NCBI GenBank assembly: GCA_029573725.1
Contig: JAKQDQ010000042.1
Span: 312,777 to 376,776 of the forward strand
Direction: 5' to 3'
Source: Verrucomicrobiota bacterium
Lineage (GTDB): Bacteria > Verrucomicrobiota > Verrucomicrobiia > Limisphaerales > JADLHS01
DNA: 64,000 nucleotides
A program made the translations under genes and the position numbers. Numbering within the stretch: the stretch's first letter is position 1; each line of letters begins with the position of its first letter. The notes under the pieces were generated by a model. It was not told the DNA's origin and made no database searches. It was given only the letters and a program-made list of their open reading frames with translations. Below are positions 1 through 8,565 of this stretch, in pieces.

Positions 1-765
1 ACCAGCGGTCTGGGCGTGGATAAGATTGAGGGCGCCAGCGCCTACCGGCCCCTGTTTGGGGAAGGCACGTTGGCCGGGAAAATCAAAGCGACGGCTTTTG
101 AGCGGCTGGCGCTGATTCCCAGCGAGGTGGATCTGTGCGGGGCCGACGTGGAGCTGGCGCGTTCGGAAAACCATCTGCAGCGGCTCCGGCTGGCGCTGCA
201 GCCGGTGCGTGAGTCGGAGCAGTACGATTTGATTCTGATTGACTGCCCGCCATCCCTCGGGATTTTGACCCTGAACGCCTTTGTGGCGGCCGACGGGGTG
301 CTGGTGCCGCTGCAATGCGAGTATTACGCGCTGGAAGGAATTTCCTTGATGAGCAAAATCCTCGGGCAGTTGCGCGAAGCGGGCGTGAATCCGACCCTCG
401 ACATCTTCGGCGTGGTGATGACGATGTTTGATGCGCGCACCAAGCTGTCGCGCGAAGTCGTGGATGAAGTGCGCAGCTTGCTCGGAGCGCGGGTATTTGA
501 GACGGTCATTCCCCGGAGCACGAAACTGGCCGAAGCGCCGAGCTTCGGCCAGCCCATCATTTACTACGACCAGTACAGTGCCAGCGCGGCCGCTTACGAA
601 GTGCTGGCCGGGGAGGTGGCGCGGCGTTTGGCCGGAAGTCCGGTGCCGGAACCGCAGCCGGAGGGGGCCGCTCCGTCGGGGAACGGAGCGGAGGCCGCGG
701 ACGTGGCGGGGGAGGGCGCGTCGCACCCGGCCCGATCACCGCGGACGACACGGGCCGGGGAATAA
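1..765 (+). CDS. parA: ParA/Soj family chromosome-partitioning ATPase (5' end outside window)
   Basis: The frame is open from the first base, so the start and the Walker A loop lie upstream; a GTG at 16 is internal. What remains shows the ParA hallmarks: a Walker B stretch YDLILIDCPPSLGILTLNAF around residues 70-90 of the visible part, then VPLQCEYYALEGI and the helical dimer/DNA-binding half. The family are deviant Walker ATPases that bind nucleoid DNA and position ParB-parS or other cargo at the cell centre or poles. The last 45 or so residues are a Pro/Gly/Ala/Glu-rich tail beyond the normal ParA end and are probably disordered. No parB follows on this side; the next gene is a flavin reductase 44 bases on. 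The family call is certain; chromosomal ParA as against another MinD/ParA paralogue is likely but rests only on the C-terminal part. Confidence 0.88.
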   Translation, partial: TSGLGVDKIEGASAYRPLFGEGTLAGKIKATAFERLALIPSEVDLCGADVELARSENHLQRLRLALQPVRESEQYDLILIDCPPSLGILTLNAFVAADGVLVPLQCEYYALEGISLMSKILGQLREAGVNPTLDIFGVVMTMFDARTKLSREVVDEVRSLLGARVFETVIPRSTKLAEAPSFGQPIIYYDQYSASAAAYEVLAGEVARRLAGSPVPEPQPEGAAPSGNGAEAADVAGEGASHPARSPRTTRAGE

Positions 766-809
766 CTTTACAGAATTCGCGGATTTCTTAATCTCGCGGG
801 ACTTTTTTT

Positions 810-1526
810 ATGGCGCGTGAACCTGTTGCAATGCTGATTGAAACCGTGACCACGGAATTGCCGGATACCAAAACCATCCGGCTGCGATGGCCGGAAGGGC
901 ATGATCCGGCATTCCTGACAGGCCAATTCATCACGGTGTATTGGCCGGATGCGCCCCACTACAAACGCGCCTACTCGTTGTCCTCCTGCGCACTGGACCG
1001 GGGGGCGTATGAAGTCACCGTGAAGCGCGACGGCAAGATGGGCACGCGGATCGTGGATTGGGCCAAGGCCGGGGACAAGTTGTTTGTCCTGCCACCGACA
1101 GGCCGGTTTTTGCCGGTCTTCGAGCCCGACAAACATCTGGTGTGCATCGCCGGCGGCTCTGGCGTGACGCCGTTTCGCGCGTTTGCGCGGGAAGCCGCCC
1201 GGCGCAAACTGGAAACGCGGATCACGGTGCTGTACAGCGTGCGCACCACCAACGACATCATTTTCAAACAGGAGTTCCACGAACTGGCCCTCGCCAATCC
1301 CAACTTTAATTTCTACGTCACCTGCACCCGCTTGAGCGCGGAAGATCCCTGGGAAGGACGTCGGGGGCGGATCGATGCCGCATGGATCAAGGAACACATT
1401 CACGATCTGCCCAATACGGTTTTCTACGCCTGCGGCCCCAATGCGCTGGTCGAGGCCACCGAAGAACTGGTGTTGCACGGGTTGCAGGTGCCCAAGACGC
1501 AAATGAAAACGGAAAAGTGGGGCTGA
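810..1526 (+). CDS. Ferredoxin-NADP reductase-type FAD/NAD(P)H oxidoreductase
   Basis: This 238-residue protein has the two-domain FNR fold. An N-terminal FAD barrel carries the RAYSLSS flavin motif near residue 54, and an NAD(P)-binding domain carries GGSGVTPFRAFAREA near residues 113-127 and the YACGPNALV motif near residue 208. It stops after the NAD domain, so there is no plant-type 2Fe-2S domain. It would pass electrons between NAD(P)H and a separate partner, such as a ferredoxin or an oxygenase component, that is not in the window. ATG 810 has no clear Shine-Dalgarno; ATG 831 is an alternative that leaves the barrel intact. It lies 73 bases before gcvT and may be co-transcribed with it. 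The substrate is unknown. Confidence 0.87.
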   Translation: MAREPVAMLIETVTTELPDTKTIRLRWPEGHDPAFLTGQFITVYWPDAPHYKRAYSLSSCALDRGAYEVTVKRDGKMGTRIVDWAKAGDKLFVLPPTGRFLPVFEPDKHLVCIAGGSGVTPFRAFAREAARRKLETRITVLYSVRTTNDIIFKQEFHELALANPNFNFYVTCTRLSAEDPWEGRRGRIDAAWIKEHIHDLPNTVFYACGPNALVEATEELVLHGLQVPKTQMKTEKWG

Positions 1527-1599
1527 ACGGGCACGGAGCAGGGCGGCCCCGCCGCTGCTGCCGCTGCCCCGGACGTTTCTGCTTCAATTCGCGGTCTGG

Positions 1600-2766
1600 A
1601 TGCCGCATCCTGCAGGCATGCTCAAACGCACGGTACTGTACGACCGGCATCAGCAGGCCGGCGGCAAACTCATCGAGTTCGGCGGCTGGGAAATGCCCGT
1701 CCACTACACCTCGATCATGGATGAACATACTGCGGTGCGCAATGCGGCGGGGGTTTTCGACATTTCGCACATGGGCGAAATCACGGTGCATGGCGCCGCC
1801 GCGGAAGCCTTCCTCAACCACGTTTTTACCAATGACGTGCGCAAGCTCACTCCGGGGCTGGGACAATACACCTTGATGTGCAACGAGCAGGGCGGAGTGT
1901 TGGACGACCTGTATGTCTATCAACTTTCCGCAGGAGTCTATCTCCTCGTGGTCAACGCCTCCCGCACGGAGGCAGATGTGGCGTGGCTGCAGGCGCAGGC
2001 GGCAAACTTTCCATCCCCGGGCGGGGATTTGAATTTGACGGACGCTTCGCACAATTATGCCGCGGTTGCCGTGCAGGGGCCGCGCGTGCAGGAATTCATC
2101 AATGACTGCATTCCGGGCGCTTCCCTTTCCGCCAAGCGGGTCGCCAGTGTCACTCATCTGAAAAAGAACGAGATCGGGGGATTCCCGTTCCAGACGGGGA
2201 GCGTATTGGTGTCGCGGACCGGTTATACTGGTGAGGATGGATTCGAAATCATGGGTGAGGGGCCGGCCATCCGGCAGGTCTGGGAAACCGTGCTGGCGCG
2301 CGGGGTCGCCAGCGGCATCAAACCCTGCGGGCTGGGCGCGCGCGACACTTTGCGGACGGAAGTTTGCTACCCGTTGTATGGCCATGAACTGGACGCCGAC
2401 ACCACGCCCATCGAGGCGGGACTGGGCTTCTTTGTGGCATTGGACAAAGGAGAGTTCATTGGCCGGAGCCTTCTGGCGGAGCAAAAGGCGCACGGGGTGA
2501 AGAAGCGGTGCGTCGCCTTCAAACTTACCGGAAAAGCCGCCCCGCCGCGTCCGGGTTATCCGATTTGGATCCACGGTGCCGTGGTGGGCCAGGTGGTCAG
2601 CGGCACGCAAAGTCCATCGTTGGGAGTCGGCATCGGGTTGGGTTATGTACCTCCCGATCAGGCCGGCGCGGGAACGCCCATCGAGATTGAAGCCCGGGGC
2701 CGGCGCGCCCCCGGAGTGATTGTGCGCAAGCCCATTTATCAACGCGATCCGGTCAGGGCGGAATGA
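1600..2766 (+). CDS. gcvT: Glycine cleavage system T protein (aminomethyltransferase)
   Basis: The 388-residue product matches GcvT throughout: an N-terminal LKRTVLYDRHQQAGGK block, GGWEMPVHYTSI, FDISHMGEITVHG, NDVRKLTPGLGQYTLMCNEQ, the folate-site region SRTGYTGEDGFEIMG, and a C-terminal barrel with PLYGHELDADTTPIEAGLG. It transfers the methylene carbon of the H-protein-bound aminomethyl group to tetrahydrofolate, releasing ammonia, in the cytoplasm. ATG 1600 is listed, but ATG 1618 (MLKRT) matches the usual family N-terminus and is an equally good start; neither has a strong ribosome-binding site. The partner genes gcvH and gcvP are not in the window. There is no room for a glycine riboswitch in the 73 bases upstream. 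Confidence 0.95.
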   Translation: MPHPAGMLKRTVLYDRHQQAGGKLIEFGGWEMPVHYTSIMDEHTAVRNAAGVFDISHMGEITVHGAAAEAFLNHVFTNDVRKLTPGLGQYTLMCNEQGGVLDDLYVYQLSAGVYLLVVNASRTEADVAWLQAQAANFPSPGGDLNLTDASHNYAAVAVQGPRVQEFINDCIPGASLSAKRVASVTHLKKNEIGGFPFQTGSVLVSRTGYTGEDGFEIMGEGPAIRQVWETVLARGVASGIKPCGLGARDTLRTEVCYPLYGHELDADTTPIEAGLGFFVALDKGEFIGRSLLAEQKAHGVKKRCVAFKLTGKAAPPRPGYPIWIHGAVVGQVVSGTQSPSLGVGIGLGYVPPDQAGAGTPIEIEARGRRAPGVIVRKPIYQRDPVRAE

Positions 2767-2824
2767 GGCGGGGACACGTGGAGACAGGCGGCGCCGGGGG
2801 GGGCGAAACTTTTTGAGATCGCGC

Positions 2825-2854
2825 TTGCTTCGCCTTGCGGGGAAACCGTATAAG
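2825..2854 (+). promoter_or_regulatory. Predicted sigma70-type promoter of the LamG gene
   Basis: The elements TTGCTT (2825-2830) and TATAAG (2849-2854) are separated by 18 bases. Transcription would be expected to begin about seven bases after the -10 element, at or next to the GTG at 2863, so the mRNA may be leaderless. If translation instead starts at ATG 2929, the leader would be about 68 bases. This is a prediction from sequence only. Confidence 0.45.
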
Positions 2855-2862
2855 TCGCGACC

Positions 2863-4230
2863 GTGAACTGTGAAAACCTGTTTTGGCAACCAGTCAGTCA
2901 ACGGGCGGGAGCTTCCGGGTGGACCCGCATGACCCGGGGGCTGCAGATTTTCGGTTGGGGCATGGCGCTGATGCTCCTGGTCGCAACGGCGCATGGGGAG
3001 GTGGTGGAGAACCGGGTTTTGGAACTGGACGGCAGCGGCAGTTACGTCGAATTGCCGCCGGACATTTTCCGGGATTTGCAGGAGGTTACGGTCGAGGTTT
3101 GGACCAAGTGGGCCCGGTTCAACCGATACTCACGGGTGTTTGAATTCGGGGCGGCGCAAAACTCGATGAGTCTGTTCAATCACGGGACCGAGGCGGACCT
3201 GCGTTTCAACCTTTACCCCACCTTCATGGCGGACAGCCGGACCGACCGGTTCAACTACGTCGCCCGCGCCAGTGGCGTCTTGCGGAGCAATGAATGGATG
3301 CACATTGCGACGGTGGCCGGTCCGGGCGGCATGAAGCTTTATGTCAACGGCGAAATTGTGGCCTTGAGCACCAACGCGGCGTGTCTGGCAAGTATTGCGC
3401 GCACGCAGACCAATCTGCTGGGGCGGGGGCTGACCCGGAATCCGTCCGACCAGGATTTTTGCGGGCAACTGGATGAGTTGCGCGTTTGGAATTACCAGCG
3501 GACGCCGGAGCAGATCCGCAAAAACATGAACCGACGGGTGACGGGACACGAAGCCGGCCTGGTGGGGTTGTGGAATTTCGATGATGGCCGGGCAAACGAC
3601 GCGACCGCCCGGGCGAACCACGGTAAGTTAATCGGCCGCGCCCAGGTGGTGGTCCCCGACTTTCCGGGCGGCCTGGAGTTGATTGCCAGCGAATTGGTGG
3701 CGGCCCAGTCGGCCCCACACCTCCGGACCGATGGGCCCGGGGTCTCCTCGCGCACCATTGTGTACGGCGGGATTGCCGGGGCGTTGGGGTTGATCCTTGC
3801 GCTGTCCGTTTGGGGGGTGTGGCTGTTGCGGCGGTCGCGTGGTGTTGCGCTCGCCCGCACGGAGGGGACTTCCACCACGCTCCTGCCGCTGGCGCAGGGG
3901 ACCGCTTCGAATGTCAAGGAGCAGGCGCTGGCGGAACTGACCGAGTTCGCCAAGCAGAGCCTGGTGCAGGGGCTGTATTCCCAGCGCAACGCGTTGTTGG
4001 AGACGCAGCACAAGGCCCAGCAGGAGCTGGCGGAGTTGGAAGCGCGGTTTGTGGCGCTGAAACTGCCGGACCGCATTCAGGCTTACGAAAAGCGCATTGC
4101 GGAACTGGAATGCGAACTGGAATCGCGAACCGGCGAGCTGCGTGAACTGACGAAGGCCACCCTGGCCTTGTTGCGCCGCAAAGTGGCGGAAGAACGCGAG
4201 GTGGAGCGCGGCTCGCAGCGCTTCAATTAG
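2863..4230 (+). CDS. LamG-domain membrane protein with C-terminal coiled coil
   Basis: The 455-residue protein has a signal-like segment (GLQIFGWGMALMLLVATAHG, residues 26-45) and then a concanavalin/LamG-type jelly roll of about 200 residues, with VEVWTKWARF, GMKLYVNGEIV, DELRVWNYQRTPEQI and GLWNFDDGRANDAT. A single membrane segment near residues 300-320 is followed by a basic stop and a Glu/Gln/Leu-rich coiled coil to the end. The predicted topology is sugar-binding domain outside and coiled coil inside. GTG 2863 fits the promoter geometry, while ATG 2929 would give a cleaner signal peptide. The neighbours (gcvT, a convergent deacetylase) say nothing about function. A surface-sensing or scaffold role is only a guess; no exact family was recognised beyond LamG. 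Confidence 0.72.
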   Translation: MNCENLFWQPVSQRAGASGWTRMTRGLQIFGWGMALMLLVATAHGEVVENRVLELDGSGSYVELPPDIFRDLQEVTVEVWTKWARFNRYSRVFEFGAAQNSMSLFNHGTEADLRFNLYPTFMADSRTDRFNYVARASGVLRSNEWMHIATVAGPGGMKLYVNGEIVALSTNAACLASIARTQTNLLGRGLTRNPSDQDFCGQLDELRVWNYQRTPEQIRKNMNRRVTGHEAGLVGLWNFDDGRANDATARANHGKLIGRAQVVVPDFPGGLELIASELVAAQSAPHLRTDGPGVSSRTIVYGGIAGALGLILALSVWGVWLLRRSRGVALARTEGTSTTLLPLAQGTASNVKEQALAELTEFAKQSLVQGLYSQRNALLETQHKAQQELAELEARFVALKLPDRIQAYEKRIAELECELESRTGELRELTKATLALLRRKVAEEREVERGSQRFN

Positions 4231-4246
4231 GATTTTCCGGCGCCGG

Positions 4247-5122
4247 CTAACTGGCCAGTTGCCGGCCGGCCAGCCCCTTCAAGTAGGCAAAGATCAACTC
4301 GGGCAGGGCGTTGCTATAACCTCCTTCCAGCAGGCTGAGCATAGGTGCGCCGCTGCGCCGCAATTCCAGCCCCAGCCAATGGAAATCCTTCCCCAGAAGC
4401 GGGCTGTTCGCCAGCGGGTCGTGCGCGTAAGCGTCAAAGCCCGCAGAAACGACAATGAGGTCCGGACGGAACGCGCACAAATCGTCCAACGCTTCACCCA
4501 ACACCGCGCGATAGATTTCACGTGAGCTGTGCGGGGCCACCGGATAGTTGAAGCAATTGGTGCCGGCCCTGGCGGCGCCCGTGCCCGGGTAGCACGGATA
4601 TTCGTGAACGGAGAAAAAGCCGGTGCCGGGGAGATCACGGAGGAATTCTTCCGTGCCGTTCCCGTGATGAACATCGAAATCAAACACCGCCACGCGACCC
4701 ACCCCCTGCTGGCGCGCCTGGTGCGTGGCGATGGCGGCGTTGTTCAAATAACAAAAACCCATTGGGTGCTGATGGGTGGCGTGGTGACCGGGAGGACGCA
4801 TCAGGCTGAAGACTGGCTGGCCGGCACGCGCGTGTTCCAGCGCCAGCAGCGCCGCGCCGGCAGACAAGCGCGCCACCGATTCGATTTGGGGAAACCACGG
4901 CGTGTCCGCATCAAAGTCCCGGGCGGCACGCAGCCGGCCCAGATATGCCGCCGAATGGGTTCGCAGGAGGATTTCATCAGGAATGGGTTCGGGCGTGAGC
5001 CAGGTGATATCCAGTTCCGTCTGGGCGCGCAGCCTCGCCACGGTGGCGGTAATGCGCTCCGGCCGCTCGGGGTGACCGTGGCTCTCGTAACCCGTACAGC
5101 GATCATCGGTAATAACGTACAC
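4247..5122 (-). CDS. Class II HDAC-like / acetylpolyamine amidohydrolase family deacetylase
   Basis: The product, about 291 residues, has the arginase/deacetylase fold signatures: GHPERPERITAT at the N-terminus, RPPGHHATHQHPMGFCYLNN with the tandem histidines, FDFDVHHGNGTEEFL with zinc ligands Asp and His, and SAGFDAYAHDPLA with the third zinc-ligand Asp. These enzymes are zinc-dependent amidohydrolases acting on acetyl-lysine, acetylpolyamines or related amides; the substrate here is unknown. The start is uncertain. The frame runs back to 5224, only 9 bases from the divergent aroC start and without family similarity, so GTG 5122, where homology begins (VYVITDDRCTGYE), is preferred. The intervening hundred bases then form the shared promoter region. 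Confidence 0.88.
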   Translation of the reverse strand: MYVITDDRCTGYESHGHPERPERITATVARLRAQTELDITWLTPEPIPDEILLRTHSAAYLGRLRAARDFDADTPWFPQIESVARLSAGAALLALEHARAGQPVFSLMRPPGHHATHQHPMGFCYLNNAAIATHQARQQGVGRVAVFDFDVHHGNGTEEFLRDLPGTGFFSVHEYPCYPGTGAARAGTNCFNYPVAPHSSREIYRAVLGEALDDLCAFRPDLIVVSAGFDAYAHDPLANSPLLGKDFHWLGLELRRSGAPMLSLLEGGYSNALPELIFAYLKGLAGRQLAS

Positions 5123-5198
5123 CCCTTGATGAAATGAAAAGAAACGCGCATCGTCACGCGGAAATCCACGCCGTGTGGCCGCGGGAACGCGACCACGT

Positions 5199-5227
5199 TT
5201 GACCCGGCCGGGCTTTTTCCGCACACT
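5199..5227 (+). promoter_or_regulatory. Predicted promoter of aroC
   Basis: TTGACC (5199-5204) and a weak -10 CACACT (5222-5227) are separated by 17 bases. The -10 ends six bases before the aroC ATG, so a transcript would start at or within a base or two of the start codon. No Shine-Dalgarno precedes the ATG. The -35 is good and the -10 poor. Confidence 0.35.
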
Positions 5228-5233
5228 CGGCGC

Positions 5234-6313
5234 ATGGCGAATTCATTCGGCACACTGTTTCGGGTCACCACCTGGGGCGAGTCGCACGGCGCGGGCATCG
5301 GCGTGGTCGTGGATGGTTGCCCGCCCCGATTGAAGCTGACCGAAACTGACATTCAGCCGGATCTGGATCGGCGGCGTCCGGGGCAGTCGCCCATCGTCTC
5401 GCCGCGCAAGGAGTCCGATGCCGTGCAGATTCTTTCCGGTGTGTTTGAGGGGCGGACTTTGGGCACGCCGATTGCCCTGTGGGTGAAGAATACCGATCAA
5501 CGCCCGGAAGCTTATCAGGAGATGGCGGAGAAGTTTCGCCCCTCCCACGCCGATTACACCTATCAGGCCAAATTTGGCATTCGCGCATGGCCCGGCGGCG
5601 GCCGTACCAGCGCGCGGGAAACGGTGGGCCGGGTGGCGGCGGGCGCAATTGCCCGAAAAATTTTGCGCGACAAGTTCGGCGTGGAGGTGCTGGCGTGCGT
5701 GTCGCAGGTGCAGGCGTTGGCCGCCAAAGTGGACGTGGAAACCCTGAACTTTGCCGATATCGAATCCAACCTGATGCGTTGTCCAGACCCGGTCATCGCT
5801 CAAAAGATGATCCAGCTGGTCGAAGCAGTGCGCAGCCGGGGAAATACCGTCGGCGGAATCATCACCGGCGTGGCGCGCGGGGTGCCGCCGGGCTGGGGTG
5901 AACCGGTGTTTGATCGGCTGGAGGCCGATTTGGGAAAGGCCATGCTGAGCCTGCCGGCGACCAAGGGATTCGAGGTGGGCAGCGGTTTTGGCGGGGTGAC
6001 GTTAACCGGATTGGAACACAACGATCCGTTCCGCATGCTGGACGGCCGGGTGCGCACCACGACCAATCGTTCGGGGGGAATTCAAGGCGGGATCAGCAAC
6101 GGGGAGACGATTTATTTCCGCGTCGCCTTCAAGCCGGTGGCCACGGTGATGCACGAACAGGAGACGGTTTCCACCCGGTTCGAAAACACCACCCTCAAGG
6201 GGCGGGGCCGGCATGATCCTTGTGTGTTGCCGCGCGCGGTTCCCCTGGTCGAAGCCATGACGGCGTTGGTGTTGGTGGATCATGCGTTGCGGCACAAGGC
6301 GCAGTGCGGCTGA
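5234..6313 (+). CDS. aroC: Chorismate synthase
   Basis: The 359-residue protein is full length for chorismate synthase, which converts 5-enolpyruvylshikimate-3-phosphate to chorismate with reduced FMN, the last step of the shikimate pathway. The signatures are visible: [20 protein letters not shown] at the N-terminus, [37 protein letters not shown] with GRTSARET, and the C-terminal [13 protein letters not shown] followed by [18 protein letters not shown]. The gene stands alone, divergent from the deacetylase gene and convergent with lpxA, whose stop lies only 8 bases away. Confidence 0.97.
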   Translation: MANSFGTLFRVTTWGESHGAGIGVVVDGCPPRLKLTETDIQPDLDRRRPGQSPIVSPRKESDAVQILSGVFEGRTLGTPIALWVKNTDQRPEAYQEMAEKFRPSHADYTYQAKFGIRAWPGGGRTSARETVGRVAAGAIARKILRDKFGVEVLACVSQVQALAAKVDVETLNFADIESNLMRCPDPVIAQKMIQLVEAVRSRGNTVGGIITGVARGVPPGWGEPVFDRLEADLGKAMLSLPATKGFEVGSGFGGVTLTGLEHNDPFRMLDGRVRTTTNRSGGIQGGISNGETIYFRVAFKPVATVMHEQETVSTRFENTTLKGRGRHDPCVLPRAVPLVEAMTALVLVDHALRHKAQCG

Positions 6314-6321
6314 CGGGACGG

Positions 6322-7089
6322 TCAGTGGGTGATCCCGCGCCCGCTCGTGGCGACGAATTCGAGGAGGTGTTGCACTTCGGGGGCCGCCGGCACTTCCGCC
6401 CGCACCTTTTCCAGGGCGTTGGCCGTGGTCAGCCCTTCCCGGAACAAAATTTTGCACGCCTGCCGCAGCGCCTTTTGCGTGGCTTCACTGACGCCGTGGC
6501 GCTCCAGTCCGATTTTGTTGATGGTGCGAATTTGTGCGGGGCTGCCGTCGCCCAACATGAAAGGCGGCATGTCCTGGCGGATCTTCGAGCAGCCCCCGAT
6601 CATCGCCAGCTTGCCGACCCGGCAAAATTGATGCACCGCCACGTAGCCGCCCAGCACGGCGTGATCCTCCACCACGACATGGCCCGCCAGCCCGGCAAAG
6701 TTGGACATGATGATGTGGTCGCCCAACTGGCAGTCATGCGCAATATGCGTGTAGGCCAGGAGATTGTTGTATGAACCAATGCGGGTGGCGACGCCTTCGT
6801 CCGTGGCGCTGTGCACCGTGACTCCTTCGCGGATGGTGTTGTGGTCGCCAATTTCCACCCGCGTCACGCCCCCCTTCCATTTCAAATCCTGGGAGCGCAG
6901 GCCCAGGCTGGCGAAGGGGAAAATTTCGTTGTTTCGGCCCAGGCGAATATGGCCGTCAAGGACCACATGCGAATGGAGTTTGCAGCCGCGGCCCAGTTCG
7001 ACGTGCGGCCCGAGGACGCAATACGGTCCGATCTCGCACTCCGCACCGATGCGGGCGGCCGAATGGATGACGGCGGTGGGATGAATCAT
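6322..7089 (-). CDS. lpxA: Acyl-ACP:UDP-N-acetylglucosamine O-acyltransferase (LpxA)
   Basis: The 255-residue protein consists of left-handed beta-helix hexapeptide repeats from residue 1 to about 190 and a C-terminal helical domain. The catalytic histidine lies in AYTHIAHDC near residue 121, and the GGCSKIRQDMPPF and NKIGLERHGVS regions match LpxA. It catalyses the first step of lipid A synthesis in the cytoplasm. It begins 10 bases after the lpxC/fabZ stop on the same strand, forming a compact lipid A operon. This places the organism among LPS-type diderms. Confidence 0.96.
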   Translation of the reverse strand: MIHPTAVIHSAARIGAECEIGPYCVLGPHVELGRGCKLHSHVVLDGHIRLGRNNEIFPFASLGLRSQDLKWKGGVTRVEIGDHNTIREGVTVHSATDEGVATRIGSYNNLLAYTHIAHDCQLGDHIIMSNFAGLAGHVVVEDHAVLGGYVAVHQFCRVGKLAMIGGCSKIRQDMPPFMLGDGSPAQIRTINKIGLERHGVSEATQKALRQACKILFREGLTTANALEKVRAEVPAAPEVQHLLEFVATSGRGITH

Positions 7090-7099
7090 GGGCAGGGTT

Positions 7100-8449
7100 T
7101 TACAGCGCGATGGGCGAGATCATGAAGGTTACCTCGGCCTCGCTCGTCACTTCTCCGTTCACCTTGCAAACGCCCTTGGCCTTGCCGATCTTGCCGCGCA
7201 GCTTGGTCATTTCCACTTCAATGATCAACACGTCGCCCGGCACCACGGGGCGGCGCCACTTGACGTTGTCCGCCGCCATGAAATACGCCGTTTGGGCGGA
7301 GGTTTCCCCCTGTTTGAGCATGAACAAGCCGGCCACTTGCGCCATCGCCTCCAGTTGCAGGACTCCCGGCATGATCGGGTGCCCCGGGAAATGGCCCTGG
7401 AAAAAGGGTTCGTTGATGGAAACGCATTTCAATCCGGTGACCGAGTTGCCTTCGATGGACAGGATCCGGTCCACAAGGAGAAACGGATACCGGTGGGGCA
7501 GCCATTTCATCAGCTGGTCAATATCCACCGCCCCACTGCCGGAAGGGGGAATCTCCGCCGGAACCGCCGGTTTGGCCGGAGCGGGAGGCGGCACAAAGGT
7601 CTGGGCGGCGCGCAGGGGCTTTTGCATCTGGAGGACGATCTGCCGCGCGAGTTCGCAGTTCCCGGTGTGACTTGGCTTGACGGCGATCAGGTGTCCGCGG
7701 ATCGGTTTGCCCACGAGGGAGAGGTCGCCCACGATGTCGAGCATCTTGTGGCGAACAAACTCGTTGGCGTACCGCAACGGCTCGGTCGTCAGCACCGCGT
7801 CATCCCGGATGACCACCGCATTTTCCAGGCTGCCGCCCTTGATCAACCCGTTTTTGATGAGATACTCGATTTCCTCGAAAAAACAGAAGGTGCGGGCGTT
7901 GGCCAGCTCGTGCTCCCAGGTTTTGGGCGTCAAATGCGTGCTGAAGAATTGCGTGAACCGTCCGTCCCGGTCCGCGCTGGTGCAGGTGATCTTGAAGTGT
8001 TCGTCGGGCACCAGCGTCATCGTGGTTTCCCCGGCTTCAATTTGAATCGGGTCGGTCACGGTGTACGTCTCGCGCATTTCGTCCTGCGTGATGATTCCCG
8101 CCGTCTGCACCATGCGGCAAAACTCCCTCGCGCTGCCGTCGGCGATCGGGGGCTCATTGGCGTCGATTTCGACGACCGCGTTGTCCACGCCGGCTCCGGC
8201 CAGGGCGGCCAGAACGTGTTCCACGGTGTGAATTTTGATGTTGCCCCGGGCCAGGGTGGTGGACCGGTTGGTTTCCGCCACGTTTTCCACCCGGGCTTCA
8301 ATCTCCGGTTGTCCCTCCAAATCGGTGCGGCGGAATCGAATGCCCGAGTTCGCCGCCGCGGGCTGAAAGGTCAGGTTCACCCGGTTGCCGCTGTGCAGGC
8401 CGATCCCGGAGAAACTGGCGGGACGATTCAAAGTCTGCTGGTGTAGCAC
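7100..8449 (-). CDS. lpxC/fabZ: Bifunctional UDP-3-O-acyl-GlcNAc deacetylase / 3-hydroxyacyl-ACP dehydratase (LpxC-FabZ fusion)
   Basis: The product is about 449 residues. Residues 1-300 are LpxC, with GIGLHSG, the zinc-site IHTVEHVLAALAG and FVRHKMLDIVGDLSL. A short Pro/Ala linker (PPPAPAKPAVPAEIPPSG) leads to FabZ, with HRYPFLLVDRI, FFQGHFPGHPIMPGVLQLEA and the catalytic His and Glu. LpxC makes the committed step of lipid A synthesis; FabZ dehydrates 3-hydroxyacyl-ACP and competes for the same acyl pool. The fusion is known from Bacteroidota, Verrucomicrobiota and relatives. The frame is open for another 400 bases upstream, but homology begins at GTG 8449 (VLHQQTLNRPASFSGIG), which sits six bases after a predicted -10. 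lpxA follows. Confidence 0.94.
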   Translation of the reverse strand: MLHQQTLNRPASFSGIGLHSGNRVNLTFQPAAANSGIRFRRTDLEGQPEIEARVENVAETNRSTTLARGNIKIHTVEHVLAALAGAGVDNAVVEIDANEPPIADGSAREFCRMVQTAGIITQDEMRETYTVTDPIQIEAGETTMTLVPDEHFKITCTSADRDGRFTQFFSTHLTPKTWEHELANARTFCFFEEIEYLIKNGLIKGGSLENAVVIRDDAVLTTEPLRYANEFVRHKMLDIVGDLSLVGKPIRGHLIAVKPSHTGNCELARQIVLQMQKPLRAAQTFVPPPAPAKPAVPAEIPPSGSGAVDIDQLMKWLPHRYPFLLVDRILSIEGNSVTGLKCVSINEPFFQGHFPGHPIMPGVLQLEAMAQVAGLFMLKQGETSAQTAYFMAADNVKWRRPVVPGDVLIIEVEMTKLRGKIGKAKGVCKVNGEVTSEAEVTFMISPIAL

Positions 8450-8455
8450 GGGCAA

Positions 8456-8485
8456 ATTGAAACAAAACCGCGTCGCGCTTGGCAA
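8456..8485 (-). promoter_or_regulatory. Predicted promoter of lpxC/fabZ
   Basis: Read on the minus strand, TTGCCA (8485-8480) and TTCAAT (8461-8456) are separated by 18 bases. The -10 ends six bases before the GTG at 8449 and there is no Shine-Dalgarno, which is the geometry of a leaderless message. It supports GTG 8449 as the start. Confidence 0.42.
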
Positions 8486-8537
8486 GTGAGAGAATCGACC
8501 GCGCCGGGATGCGCCGGATTTCCTCTCACGCGCGTTC

Positions 8538-8565
8538 TTGCTGTCTCGTGCGCCTCCGTTAGACT
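8538..8565 (+). promoter_or_regulatory. Possible promoter of the ABC exporter, with a leader of about 220 bases
   Basis: TTGCTG (8538-8543) and TAGACT (8560-8565) are separated by 16 bases. The predicted start near 8572 leaves an untranslated leader of about 218 bases before the exporter ATG at 8790. Open frames in that leader have no family resemblance. Nothing else was recognised in the 340 bases between the divergent lpxC/fabZ and exporter starts. Confidence 0.33.

Noticed and set aside
1387-2994. A 535-codon minus-strand frame across gcvT
   Set aside because: Composition is that of a GC-rich antisense shadow; GcvT on the plus strand is certain.
4247-5224. Start of the deacetylase gene at 5224
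   Set aside because: It would leave only 9 bases to the divergent aroC start and adds 34 basic residues without similarity to the family; GTG 5122 fits better.
7088-8446. A 452-codon plus-strand frame antisense to lpxC/fabZ
   Set aside because: The minus strand encodes LpxC and FabZ with all catalytic motifs; the antisense frame has no recognisable domain.
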